DNA of 64,000 bases from Hyphomicrobiales bacterium (GTDB lineage Bacteria; Pseudomonadota; Alphaproteobacteria; Rhizobiales; Beijerinckiaceae), in NCBI GenBank assembly GCA_028869185.1, contig JAGWTA010000010.1, positions 1 through 64,000 on the forward strand. Direction: 5' to 3'. The translations under genes and the position numbers were made by a program. Of this stretch, positions 27,358-35,884 are shown piece after piece (position 1 is the stretch's first letter; the number at the start of each line of letters is the position of its first letter). The notes beneath the pieces were generated by a model. That model saw nothing but the letters and a program-made list of their open reading frames with translations. It ran no database searches and was not told where the DNA came from.

Positions 27358-27449
27358 TGCCGTGAATCCCCATCCTGAAAAGCCGTTCAAAATCCCGCCG
27401 CGTTGCCGGGCGCCTGCGGCGCGCCGCGCCCATCAAGCGGAAATTTACA

Positions 27450-28394
27450 TCAACCCTGTTTGTAAGCCTCGACATCGGCCGGCGCGCCAACCGCAACGCC
27501 GGTCGCGCCTTCGGCGAGCCGCTTCAACAGACCGGTCAGCACCTTGCCAGAACCGACTTCCACGAACCGCGTGACGCCGTGGCCGGCCATGTAGCCGACG
27601 CATTCGCGCCAGCGCACTGTGCCGGTCACCTGCTCGACCAGCAGGCGACGGATTTCGGCCGGGTCCGTCACGGGCGCGGCCGTGACATTGGCGACGACCG
27701 GCACGATGGGGGCGTTGACGCTGGCCTTTTCCAGCGCCTCGCGCATCGCATCGGCGGCTGGCTGCATCAAGGCGCAATGGAACGGGGCGGATACGGCCAG
27801 CAGCATCGCGCGGCGGGCGCCTTTGGTCTTGGCGATCTCGATGGCCTTGTCCACGGCCGCTTTCGAACCGGACGCGACAACCTGGCCGCCGCCGTTGTCG
27901 TTGGCGATCTGACAGACGCCGTCGGTCTCGCCGGCGGCTTGCGCGCAGACGGCGACGCCCGTCTCGTAATCGAGGCCGAGCAGCGCTGCCATTGCGCCCT
28001 CGCCGACGGGAACGGCCTTCTGCATCGCCGAGCCGCGCAAGCGCAGCAGGCGCGCCGTGTCGGCCAGCGAAAGCGCGCGGGCGGCGGCGAGCGCGGAATA
28101 TTCGCCCAGCGAATGGCCGGCGACGAATTTGGCGTCGCGCTTGAGATCGAGCCCAGCTTCGGCCTCCAGGACGCGCAGGGCCGCGAGCGAGACGGCCATC
28201 AGCGCCGGCTGGGCGTTGGCGGTCAGCGTCAATTCGGCCTCCGGCCCTTCGAACATCAGGTGCGACAGCTTCTGACCAAGCGCGGCGTCCACTTCCTCGA
28301 ACACGGCGCGCGCGGGCGCGAAAGCCTCGGCGAGCGCCTTGCCCATGCCAACCGCCTGGGAACCCTGCCCCGGAAATACGAAAGCCGCGCTCAT
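27450..28394 (-). CDS. fabD: Malonyl-CoA:ACP transacylase
   Basis: 314 aa. Transfers malonyl groups from CoA to ACP to start fatty acid synthesis. GQGSQ near the N-terminus, nucleophile Ser95 in GHSLGEY and catalytic His206 in SAPFHCALM. The ATG at 28394 has AAGGAGA upstream; the open frame runs further upstream with no similarity. First gene of the fab run, divergent from the cysteine-cluster gene. Confidence 0.97.
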   Translation of the reverse strand: MSAAFVFPGQGSQAVGMGKALAEAFAPARAVFEEVDAALGQKLSHLMFEGPEAELTLTANAQPALMAVSLAALRVLEAEAGLDLKRDAKFVAGHSLGEYSALAAARALSLADTARLLRLRGSAMQKAVPVGEGAMAALLGLDYETGVAVCAQAAGETDGVCQIANDNGGGQVVASGSKAAVDKAIEIAKTKGARRAMLLAVSAPFHCALMQPAADAMREALEKASVNAPIVPVVANVTAAPVTDPAEIRRLLVEQVTGTVRWRECVGYMAGHGVTRFVEVGSGKVLTGLLKRLAEGATGVAVGAPADVEAYKQG

Positions 28395-28524
28395 GGCGTC
28401 TCCTTGTGCCAACTTTCCGGTGGAGTGGCGCACAGGGCGCCTCAAGTCAAGGCGAGAGCAGTTGCGCTTGGCGCGATGTGGCCCACAATGCGCGCGACGA
28501 ATCGCAACATGCGAGTTGAGCGGC

Positions 28525-28941
28525 ATGGCCTCTATTCCCGGCAAGACCTGCGGCGCGTGCAACATGTGTTGCAAGTCGCTGGAAATCGAACATTTCAACA
28601 AGCCCATGGGCGTGTTGTGCAAACATTGGAAAGACGGCTGCGGCTGCTCGATCTACGAGACGCGCCCGCAGGTCTGTCGCGATTTCGAATGCGACTGGAA
28701 GGAAGAGCGCTCGCTCGGGCCGCAGTTGCGCCCCGACAAGGTGGGAACGATCCTGTTCGAAGATCCGGATTCCGACGATTATCAGGCCGTGTGCGACCCT
28801 TCCCGGCAAATGGCCTGGCGCCAGCCGCTGATCTTCAAGCACCTCGTGCAGCTGGCCAAGGGCGGCCAGACCGTGATCGCCAAATCCGGCCTCAAGGCCT
28901 GGCGCATCTATCCCAACGGCCAGGCGATCGAATGGTCGTGA
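28525..28941 (+). CDS. YkgJ-type cysteine-cluster protein
   Basis: 138 aa. The N-terminal half has a zinc- or iron-sulfur-binding cysteine cluster: CGACNMCC at 9-16, then Cys32, CGC at 39-41, Cys51 and Cys56 within RPQVCRDFEC. This is the layout of the YkgJ / UPF0153 family. The remainder holds a WRIYPNGQAIEW end with no motif. The ATG at 28525 is chosen because the cluster begins there. It is adjacent to, and one base apart from, a Nudix hydrolase gene. Confidence 0.87.
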   Translation: MASIPGKTCGACNMCCKSLEIEHFNKPMGVLCKHWKDGCGCSIYETRPQVCRDFECDWKEERSLGPQLRPDKVGTILFEDPDSDDYQAVCDPSRQMAWRQPLIFKHLVQLAKGGQTVIAKSGLKAWRIYPNGQAIEWS

Positions 28942-28942
28942 C

Positions 28943-29494
28943 GTGAGCGAACCCTCGAAATGGCGGACGCGCAGCTCGCGCGTTCTGGTCGAGGATCGCT
29001 GGATCACGGTGCGCGCCGACGATTGCGTGCGCGCGGACGGGGTGGAGATCAGCCCCTATTACATTCTCGAATTTCCCGACTGGGCGCATGTCGTCGCGCT
29101 TACCGACGACGACCATGTCGTGATGACGCGCCAGTACCGGCAAGGCGCGCAAATCGTTTCGCGCGAAATCGTCGCGGGATGCGTCGATCCTGACGATGCA
29201 AGCCCGCAAGCGGCGGGCGCGCGCGAATTGCTGGAAGAGACCGGCTATCGCGCGCGCAGCTTCCGGCACGTGGGCACGCTCTTCGCCGATCCGGCGCGCC
29301 AGACCAATCGCATCTTCGTCATTCTGGCCGAAGGCGCATGGCGCGAACGCGCGCCGCAGCCCGATATAACCGAGGAAATTGCGGTCGACCGCGTGCCGCT
29401 GCAACAGGCGCGCCAACTCGCCGAAACCGGCGGTATCGGACATGCCGCTCAAATTGCATCGTTTTTTGTCGCGCTTGCCGCAAGGGGCCGGTAA
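28943..29494 (+). CDS. Nudix hydrolase
   Basis: 183 aa with a GTG start, one base after the upstream stop. Probable hydrolysis of a nucleoside diphosphate derivative such as ADP-ribose, from the VVMTRQYRQGAQIVSREIVAG lead-in typical of ADP-ribose pyrophosphatases. The second half of the Nudix box (RELLEETGY) is intact. The first half (GCVDPDDASPQAAGA) has one residue more than the standard spacing and aspartate or alanine where glutamate is usual, so specificity or activity may differ. No strong ribosome-binding site, so it is likely coupled to the gene before it. Confidence 0.86.
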   Translation: MSEPSKWRTRSSRVLVEDRWITVRADDCVRADGVEISPYYILEFPDWAHVVALTDDDHVVMTRQYRQGAQIVSREIVAGCVDPDDASPQAAGARELLEETGYRARSFRHVGTLFADPARQTNRIFVILAEGAWRERAPQPDITEEIAVDRVPLQQARQLAETGGIGHAAQIASFFVALAARGR

Positions 29495-29608
29495 CCGTCT
29501 CTAACGTCAAGAAGCGCAATTCGCTCAAATTGCGCGCGTTATTTTCAAGCTACGTCAACTGGGGAGCATTTAGCTAGAAATCAGCACTATCCCAACGGCC
29601 GTGACGAC

Positions 29609-31540
29609 ATGCTGAACTTCTTGCGTTTTTCGAGAAAAAATCTGGTTCTCGACGTTTCCGATCGCGATGTCGTGGTCGCGCAGCATGCGGCGTTGTCACG
29701 GCAGATTCCGATCCTCTATCTCATTCTCGCGATCAACACCGTAGGCGTTGCGGGCGGTTTCGTCGGCAAGGCGCCGCAGGCCATGACAATCGGCGTGCCG
29801 GCGCTCATCGTCATCGCCTGCCTCATGCGCGCGGCGCACTGGATGAACGTGCAATCGGTGGAGACGCCGTTCGATGAGGCCGTGCTGCGGCTGCGCCGGA
29901 CGCAGACAATGGCCGCTGTTTTCGCCATCGCCTTCGTCATCTGGGTCACAGCGCTTTATCCTTATGGCGATGCGCTCAGCCATTCGCTGATCGCCTTCTT
30001 TGTCGGCTTCACGGCTTTCGCCAGCCTGTTCCTGATGGTGAACCTGCCGTCGGGCGCCCTCACCGTGACGGCGCTGATCATTCCTCCGTTCTCGATCTTT
30101 CTGATGAGCCAGGGCGAGCCTTCGTTCGTTGCGATGGGCATTGACCTCATGTTGTCCACGGCGGCGTTCATGATTGCGCAAATGCGCTATTCCGCCGACT
30201 TCGCGGCGCTTGTGCGCGCGCGCATCGACACGCAGAAACTCGATGCGGAGAACAAGCGGCTCGCCAATCTCGACAGTCTGACGAACCTGCCGAACCGCCG
30301 GCAATTCTTTGCGCGCATCGATGCGGCCATCGCGCGGCGCGCTGGCAAGCCCGGCGGGCTTTATGTCGGCGTCGTCGATCTCGACGGCTTCAAGCCGATC
30401 AACGACATCTATGGACACGCGCTCGGCGACCGCCTGTTGACGGAAGCGGCCCGCCGACTGGAGGTCTATGGTTCGCCGAATGTCTTCATCGCCCGTCTCG
30501 GCGGCGACGAATTCGGCGTCGTTGTCGAGGAGCAGACCAGCGAACGCGCCGTGATGGGGCTTTGCGCGGATATTTGCCTTGCCCTGCGCGAGCCGTTCGA
30601 CCTTCACGATGTCAATGCGAAAATCTCCGGTTCGCTCGGGCTCGCCGTGTTCCGCGGCGACGATCACACGCTCGCGCTTTACGAGCAGGCCGATTATGCC
30701 CTGCACGATGCAAAGCAGAACCATCGCGGCGAGGCGGTGCTGTTCACCGCCGAACAGCAATCCTCGATGCGCCGGCTCTCCTATCTCGAACAGGCGTTGC
30801 GCGCCGCCGACCTCGATTCAGCGCTCTATCTCAAGTTTCAGCCGATCGTCTCGACGCAGACCGGCGCGCCCGTCGCCTTCGAGACGCTCGCGCGCTGGCG
30901 CGATCCGCAGCATGGCGAAGTCTCGCCGGACGTGTTCATCCGCATTGCGGAAAAAACCGAGCTGATGAACGACATTACAGAAGTGCTGCTGCGCAAGGCG
31001 CTGGAAGCGGCCAAGGACTGGCCGGATTTCGTCTCCGTGTCGTTCAACCTGTCGGTGCGCGACATCACCTCGCCGCAAGCCACGCTGCGCATCATCCAGA
31101 TCGTGCGCGACAGCGGCATCGCCGCCCATCGCGTGGAATTCGAAGTGACGGAAACCGCGCTGATCTCGGATGTGGAGCAAGCGCGCGAGTCGCTCATCGC
31201 CCTGAAGGCGCTCGGCGTCAAAATTTCGCTCGACGATTTCGGCACAGGCTATTCTTCGCTCAACTACATGCTGCAATTGCCCTTCGACAAAATCAAAATC
31301 GACCGGGCGTTCGTGCGCGATGTGGCGGAGCCCGGCATGGCGGCCGACATCGTGCGCTCGGTCATCGACCTCTGCCGCAACCTCAAGCTGGACTCGGTCG
31401 TCGAGGGCGTAGAAACCGAAGATCAGAAGCGCGTGCTGCACAGCCTCGGCTGCACCGCGATGCAGGGCTATTTCTTCGCCAAGCCGATGCCCGAGCATGA
31501 GGCGAAGGAGCTGGCCGGGCAAGCGGCGAAGGCGGCCTGA
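29609..31540 (+). CDS. Membrane GGDEF-EAL c-di-GMP signalling protein
   Basis: 643 aa. About five or six hydrophobic segments (35-190), then a GGDEF domain with an intact active site RLGGDEF (298-302) and NDIYGH, then an EAL domain. The inhibitory I-site RxxD is absent upstream of GGDEF. The signature EAL reads ETL at 425-427 (FETLARW), which keeps the catalytic glutamate. The other phosphodiesterase motifs are good: [34 protein letters not shown] and GYFFAKPM. It could make or degrade c-di-GMP. Preceded by an AT-rich 114-base gap. Confidence 0.92.
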   Translation: MLNFLRFSRKNLVLDVSDRDVVVAQHAALSRQIPILYLILAINTVGVAGGFVGKAPQAMTIGVPALIVIACLMRAAHWMNVQSVETPFDEAVLRLRRTQTMAAVFAIAFVIWVTALYPYGDALSHSLIAFFVGFTAFASLFLMVNLPSGALTVTALIIPPFSIFLMSQGEPSFVAMGIDLMLSTAAFMIAQMRYSADFAALVRARIDTQKLDAENKRLANLDSLTNLPNRRQFFARIDAAIARRAGKPGGLYVGVVDLDGFKPINDIYGHALGDRLLTEAARRLEVYGSPNVFIARLGGDEFGVVVEEQTSERAVMGLCADICLALREPFDLHDVNAKISGSLGLAVFRGDDHTLALYEQADYALHDAKQNHRGEAVLFTAEQQSSMRRLSYLEQALRAADLDSALYLKFQPIVSTQTGAPVAFETLARWRDPQHGEVSPDVFIRIAEKTELMNDITEVLLRKALEAAKDWPDFVSVSFNLSVRDITSPQATLRIIQIVRDSGIAAHRVEFEVTETALISDVEQARESLIALKALGVKISLDDFGTGYSSLNYMLQLPFDKIKIDRAFVRDVAEPGMAADIVRSVIDLCRNLKLDSVVEGVETEDQKRVLHSLGCTAMQGYFFAKPMPEHEAKELAGQAAKAA

Positions 31541-31702
31541 GCGCATCGGCGGCGCGACGGGGCGCGTCTGCGCCCTTGCGCCCCGCCCCTCTTTCGACTA
31601 CACACCGCGCTTCGCTGCGTTCGGCCGGGGGCTGAACGGAGGGGCCGCATCTGCGGCATGGGTTCGCCCGTCCTCCCGTGTTCCCGCCTTCGACGATTTC
31701 TC

Positions 31703-31724
31703 CGAGCCTTTCTCCAGAGGCTCG
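31703..31724 (+). promoter_or_regulatory. Hairpin in rpsF leader (possible S6:S18 leader element)
   Basis: Stem CGAGCCT paired with AGGCTCG around an 8-base loop (TTCTCCAG), 45 bases upstream of rpsF in a 229-base leader. In many bacteria the rpsF leader carries an RNA element bound by the S6:S18 complex, and position and order (rpsF then rpsR) fit. The consensus CCG-containing bulge was not checked against a model, so the assignment is tentative. Confidence 0.3.
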
Positions 31725-31769
31725 AAGGGCTCCGCGCCGGGCAAAGCGAAACAGAGAAAGGCAAGCAAA

Positions 31770-32189
31770 ATGGCGCTCTACGAGCACGTTTATCTCGCTC
31801 GCCAGGACATTTCCGCCCAGCAAGTGGAAGCCCTGACCGAGCAGTTCCAGAAAATCGTCGCCGGTCTCGGCGGCAAGATCACCAAGAACGAATATTGGGG
31901 CGTGAAGTCCCTCGCCTACCGGATCAAGAAGAACCGCAAGGCGCATTTCTCGCTGTTCAACATCGACGCCCCGCATGCGGCGGTGGCCGAAATGGAACGC
32001 CAGATGGGCCTCAACGAAGACGTTCTGCGTTTCATGACGATCCGCGTCGACGCTTTGGAGGAAGGCCCTTCCGCCATGATGCGCAAGCGCGACGACGATG
32101 GCGCCAAGGAAGGTCCGGGCGGCGAACGCCGTGGCCCGCGCCCGCCGCGCCCCCGCCGTGACGACAGCGCCGCCGAAGGAGCTTTCTGA
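31770..32189 (+). CDS. rpsF: 30S ribosomal protein S6
   Basis: 139 aa. Start [25 protein letters not shown] and the [18 protein letters not shown] core match S6, which binds the platform of the small subunit with S18. The C-terminal tail (about 100-139) is an Arg/Pro/Asp-rich extension common in Alphaproteobacteria. The start at 31770 is the family start; a longer frame upstream is spurious. The TGA overlaps the rpsR ATG by one base. Confidence 0.98.
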   Translation: MALYEHVYLARQDISAQQVEALTEQFQKIVAGLGGKITKNEYWGVKSLAYRIKKNRKAHFSLFNIDAPHAAVAEMERQMGLNEDVLRFMTIRVDALEEGPSAMMRKRDDDGAKEGPGGERRGPRPPRPRRDDSAAEGAF

Positions 32190-32425
32190 TGTCCACTGCA
32201 GCCCGTCGCCCCTTCTTCCGCCGTCGCAAGAGCTGCCCCTTCGCGGGCGCCAATGCTCCGAAGATCGACTACAAGGACACGCGCCTGCTCTCGCGCTACA
32301 TTTCCGAGCGCGGCAAGATCGTGCCTTCGCGCATCACGGCCGTGTCGGCCAAGAAGCAGCGTGAACTGGCGCAGGCCATCAAGCGCGCCCGCTTCCTGGG
32401 TCTGCTGCCCTACGTCATCAGCTAA
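32189..32425 (+). CDS. rpsR: 30S ribosomal protein S18
   Basis: 78 aa. Small basic protein with [37 protein letters not shown] and the C-terminal [21 protein letters not shown], all characteristic of S18. It forms a heterodimer with S6. Translation is coupled to rpsF by a TGATG overlap. Confidence 0.98.
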   Translation: MSTAARRPFFRRRKSCPFAGANAPKIDYKDTRLLSRYISERGKIVPSRITAVSAKKQRELAQAIKRARFLGLLPYVIS

Positions 32426-32437
32426 TTCGACAAAAGG

Positions 32438-32462
32438 CCCGGCGGCGCGATCCGCCGGGTTT
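32438..32462 (+). terminator. Hairpin after rpsR
   Basis: Perfect 8-bp stem (CCCGGCGG with CCGCCGGG, loop CGCGAT) followed by TTT, 13 bases after the rpsR stop and about 50 bases before the DUF2232 gene. The T-run is short, so it may attenuate rather than end transcription, reducing DUF2232 and rplI relative to rpsF-rpsR. Confidence 0.6.
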
Positions 32463-32514
32463 GGCTGGACGGGATTGCCCCGCTCCTAACCGCTGAACGG
32501 CGGGACAGCTCGAG

Positions 32515-33528
32515 ATGAACCAGAAAACAACGCAATCACTGGCGCTGGACGGGTTCGTGGCCTTGGCCGCGGGCCTTGCGTCGGCGCTTGCGTTCATTCT
32601 GTCGGCGCGCGGGGCGTCCGGCGCTCTCACCTTCGGAACATTCGCGCCGTTGCCGCTGGTGATCGGCGCGCTCGCCTTTTCGCTCTGGGGCGCGGTCGTC
32701 TCGTCCATCGCCGGCGCAGCGCTGCTGTTTGTCCTTTTCAAGCCCGGCGACCAGCTCGCGATCGGCTTTCTGCTCAGCGTCGCGATCCCCGGACTTGTCG
32801 CAGCTGCGGCGGCGCTGCTCGCCCCGGTGACGGCTTCGGCCGACCGCGCGCCGCGCTGGACGGTGATGGCGATCGCATTTTCGGTCGCCGCCATTGTCGC
32901 CGGAGCGCTGCTGACGGCTGCGCATATGGCCGGCGGCTTCGACAAGGCGGGCGATCTGCTGACGCAGCGTTTTCTGCCGCTCGTGCGCACCATGACGGCT
33001 GGCCAGGCCCTCCCCTACGGCGTGAGCGAGGAGCAGCTGGCGCGCGCTTTCGTGCGCAGCCTGCCGGCGATGATGACGCTGACGGCGGTGGCGACTTTTT
33101 CGTTGAATGTTTATGCCGCCGGCCGCATCGCCGCGCTTTCGCAGCGCCTGCCGCGCCCCTTTCCCGATATTGCGCGCGATCTGACGCTGCCGCCGGCGCT
33201 GGCGGCGCTTTTCGTGATCGCGGGCGCCCTGACATTGACGGGCGGCTTGCGCGGCGTTCTGGCGAGCATCGTTACCGGCGCGCTCGGCATGGCGTTCGCC
33301 ATGCAGGGGCTGGCCTATGTCCATTTCGTCACGCGCGGGTCGAGCGCACGTTTTGCGATCCTGCTGGCGATCTACCTGGCGATTTTCGCCCTGCAGCTGC
33401 TGCCGCTGACCGTCATCGCGCTGCTCGGGCTCGCCGATTGCATTTTCCTTCTGCGCAAGCGGAAGGCGAATAATTCCTCATCCGACACAGAAGACAAAGG
33501 AGAGAACCATGGAAGTGATTCTGCTTGA
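32515..33528 (+). CDS. DUF2232 membrane protein
   Basis: 337 aa with about eight hydrophobic segments and short loops. Matches the DUF2232 family of predicted membrane proteins that sit between rpsR and rplI in Alphaproteobacteria; some relatives in Gram-positives are also linked to rplI. Molecular function unknown. The final 20 bases overlap the start of rplI in another frame, so the C-terminal [14 protein letters not shown] tail also encodes the rplI ribosome-binding site. Confidence 0.85.
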   Translation: MNQKTTQSLALDGFVALAAGLASALAFILSARGASGALTFGTFAPLPLVIGALAFSLWGAVVSSIAGAALLFVLFKPGDQLAIGFLLSVAIPGLVAAAAALLAPVTASADRAPRWTVMAIAFSVAAIVAGALLTAAHMAGGFDKAGDLLTQRFLPLVRTMTAGQALPYGVSEEQLARAFVRSLPAMMTLTAVATFSLNVYAAGRIAALSQRLPRPFPDIARDLTLPPALAALFVIAGALTLTGGLRGVLASIVTGALGMAFAMQGLAYVHFVTRGSSARFAILLAIYLAIFALQLLPLTVIALLGLADCIFLLRKRKANNSSSDTEDKGENHGSDSA

Positions 33529-34078
33529 ACGCGTTCCCAAGCTCGGCCAGATGGGCGAGAAGGTGAAGGTGAAAGACGGCTATGCGCGCAACTATCTGCT
33601 GCCGCGCGGCAAGGCGCTGCGGGCGACCGACGCGAACCAGAAGCGCTTCGAGACCGAGCGCGCTCAGCTTGAAGCCCGCAACCTGGCCGCGCGCGGCGAG
33701 GCGGAGAAGGTCGGCGAAAAGCTGAACGGCAAGAGCTTCGTCATCATCCGTCAGGCGGGCGAAACCGGCCAGCTCTACGGCTCGGTGTCCTCGCGCGACA
33801 TCGCCGACGCGGTGACCGCCGGCGGCTTCAACGTCAGCCGCACGCAGGTGATCGTCCTGCATCCGATCAAGACGCTCGGCCTCAACGAAATTCCGGTGCG
33901 CCTGCACCCGGAAGTCGAGTCGAAGATCACGGTCAACGTCGCCCGCTCGGCCGAAGAAGCCGAACGTCAGGCGCGCGGCGAGAACGTCATCGTGCGCGAA
34001 GAGACCAAGATGGACGATCTCGGCCTCGAAGTCGGCGCTGCGCTTGCCGAAGCCGGCGGCGATATGGGCCGCGACTGA
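33509..34078 (+). CDS. rplI: 50S ribosomal protein L9
   Basis: 189 aa. N-terminal domain [36 protein letters not shown] is the L9 signature; the long connecting helix (about 45-75) and C-terminal RNA-binding domain ([15 protein letters not shown]) follow. A further 40-residue alphaproteobacterial tail is present. GGAGAG precedes the ATG inside the end of the DUF2232 gene. Confidence 0.97.
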   Translation: MEVILLERVPKLGQMGEKVKVKDGYARNYLLPRGKALRATDANQKRFETERAQLEARNLAARGEAEKVGEKLNGKSFVIIRQAGETGQLYGSVSSRDIADAVTAGGFNVSRTQVIVLHPIKTLGLNEIPVRLHPEVESKITVNVARSAEEAERQARGENVIVREETKMDDLGLEVGAALAEAGGDMGRD

Positions 34079-34171
34079 CCCGAATGCAGGACTAATCGTC
34101 GCGCGGCGCCCTTGCGGCGTTGCGCGGCGTTCCGGCGCCGTTACACTCCCTTCCGATCCACGGGAGGATTT

Positions 34172-34840
34172 ATGGCGATACGGACCCTCGGCAAAGCGGC
34201 GGCGCTGACCGGCGCCCTGCTGCTTGGCGCAGGCACACGGGCGCAAACTGTCGACGCAAAGGCCATCGTCATGGGCGGCGCCGCCAATGGCGCGAACGCC
34301 TGTTCGGCCTGTCACGGCGATCAGGGCGAAGGCCGCCCGGAAGCCGGCTTTCCGCGCCTTGCGGGCCTCAATCCCGATTACATCGTCCAGCAGCTGAACG
34401 ATCTGGCGAGCGGCGCGCGCGCGAACGAAACGATGACGCCGATCGCCAAGGCGCTGTCGCCGGCCGAGCGCACGGCGCTCGGCGCCTATCTGGCGGGGCT
34501 CCAGCCGCCGGCCGCTCCTGTCGAGCCCAAGCCGGAGGAGAAAGTCGTCGCCGAAGGCAAAAAAATCGCCCTTCAAGGCCTTTGGGACAAGGACCTGCCG
34601 CAATGCGTGTCGTGTCACGGCGCGGGCGGCGTCGGCGTCGGCGTCAACTTTCCCAAGCTCGCGGGCCAGTCGGCGCAATATATCGCCAATCAGCTCGACG
34701 CGTGGAAAACCGGCAAGCGCACCAACGACCCATTGCATCTGATGACCGGCGTCGCCTCCAAGCTCGACGACAGCCAGATCGCCGCCGTCGCGGCCTATTT
34801 CGAATCCCTTTCGCCCGTCGCGGCAGGAGGCGCCCAATGA
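34172..34840 (+). CDS. tsdB: Diheme cytochrome c, probable thiosulfate dehydrogenase partner TsdB
   Basis: 222 aa. Signal peptide (about 1-24) and two class-I cytochrome c domains with heme sites CSACH (44-48) and CVSCH (145-149), each followed by the expected distal region. Overall layout is that of cytochrome c4-like TsdB, the diheme electron acceptor of thiosulfate dehydrogenase. GGGAGG precedes the ATG. The stop overlaps the next gene's ATG by four bases. The TsdB role is inferred mostly from this coupling; a general cytochrome c4 role is the alternative. Confidence 0.8.
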   Translation: MAIRTLGKAAALTGALLLGAGTRAQTVDAKAIVMGGAANGANACSACHGDQGEGRPEAGFPRLAGLNPDYIVQQLNDLASGARANETMTPIAKALSPAERTALGAYLAGLQPPAAPVEPKPEEKVVAEGKKIALQGLWDKDLPQCVSCHGAGGVGVGVNFPKLAGQSAQYIANQLDAWKTGKRTNDPLHLMTGVASKLDDSQIAAVAAYFESLSPVAAGGAQ

Positions 34841-35865
34841 GCGCAGACCGCATCGACCCCAAGCTCGGCCTTGCCGGCGTGTTGTTTCTGGCGACGGCTT
34901 TCTATCTCGGCACGCTTGTCTCATCCGGCCCGCAGCCCGCAGCCACGACGCCGCCGGCGACGACCCATGGCGGCGCCGCCGCGAAAAAACTGGCGGAAGC
35001 TGCGGCGGCGCCGGCGCCGTCTGTCGCCGCGGTCGATGCGCGGCCCGTCTTCGTTCCGCTGCCGATGGACAAGGTTCCCGAAGATGAATTCGGCAAGATG
35101 GCGCGGCTCGGCGAGGCGATTTTCCACGATACGCGCGCCAACGCCGGCGCCTTCGTCGGCAATGATCTGCAATGCAGAAATTGCCACCTCGACGATGGCA
35201 GGCACGCCAATTCCGCGCCGTTGTGGGCCGCCTATCTCGTCTATCCCGCCTATCGGAAAAAAGACCACGAAGTGAACACGTTCCAGTCGCGCATGCAGGG
35301 GTGCTTCCGCTATTCGATGAACGGCAAGGCGCCAGAACTTGGCGACAAGGTTCTCGTTGCGCTGGAGGCTTACGCCTATGCGATGGCCAAGGGCGGCCCG
35401 ACGGGCGTCGCCGTCGCCGGACAAGGCTATCCCAGACTGGCGGAGCCTGCGACGCTCGACGCAGCCCATGGCAAAGCGGTGTTCGCGGAAAAATGCGCCG
35501 TCTGTCACGGCGCGGATGGCGCTGGCCAGAACGACGCGAGCGGCCAGACGACATTCCCGCCGCTGTGGGGCGCGCGCTCCTACAATTGGGGGGCAGGCAT
35601 GGCCTCGATTTCCAACGCGGCCGCATTCGTCAAGGCCAACATGCCGCTGAGCCAGGCCGGTTCGCTCTCCGACAAGGACGCATGGGATGTCGCAGCCTTC
35701 ATCGACAGCCAGGAGCGGCCGCAGGATCCGCGCTTCAACGGATCGGTCGCCGAAACGCGCAAGGCGTTCCACGACTCGAAGATGGACATGTATGGGCAAA
35801 CCGTCGACGGCGTGACGCTTGGGCAGAATGCGCCGCCAAGCGGCGCGACGCCAAAACAACAGTGA
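34837..35865 (+). CDS. tsdA: TsdA-like diheme thiosulfate dehydrogenase
   Basis: 342 aa. TsdA joins two thiosulfates to tetrathionate in the periplasm. Heme 1 site CRNCH (113-117) is followed by APLWAAYLVYPAYR and by Cys156 in QSRMQGCFRYSMNG, the region that supplies the unusual axial cysteine of TsdA. Heme 2 site CAVCH (220-224) is followed by FPPLWGARSYNWGAGM, AAAFVKANMP and DAWDVAAFIDSQERP, all TsdA-like. The N-terminus has one uncleaved-looking membrane segment (about 11-28) and an Ala/Pro/Thr linker, so the enzyme may be membrane-anchored. AGGAGG lies upstream, inside the partner gene. Confidence 0.85.
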   Translation: MSADRIDPKLGLAGVLFLATAFYLGTLVSSGPQPAATTPPATTHGGAAAKKLAEAAAAPAPSVAAVDARPVFVPLPMDKVPEDEFGKMARLGEAIFHDTRANAGAFVGNDLQCRNCHLDDGRHANSAPLWAAYLVYPAYRKKDHEVNTFQSRMQGCFRYSMNGKAPELGDKVLVALEAYAYAMAKGGPTGVAVAGQGYPRLAEPATLDAAHGKAVFAEKCAVCHGADGAGQNDASGQTTFPPLWGARSYNWGAGMASISNAAAFVKANMPLSQAGSLSDKDAWDVAAFIDSQERPQDPRFNGSVAETRKAFHDSKMDMYGQTVDGVTLGQNAPPSGATPKQQ

Positions 35866-35884
35866 CCAAAGCCCTGCCCTGCGC

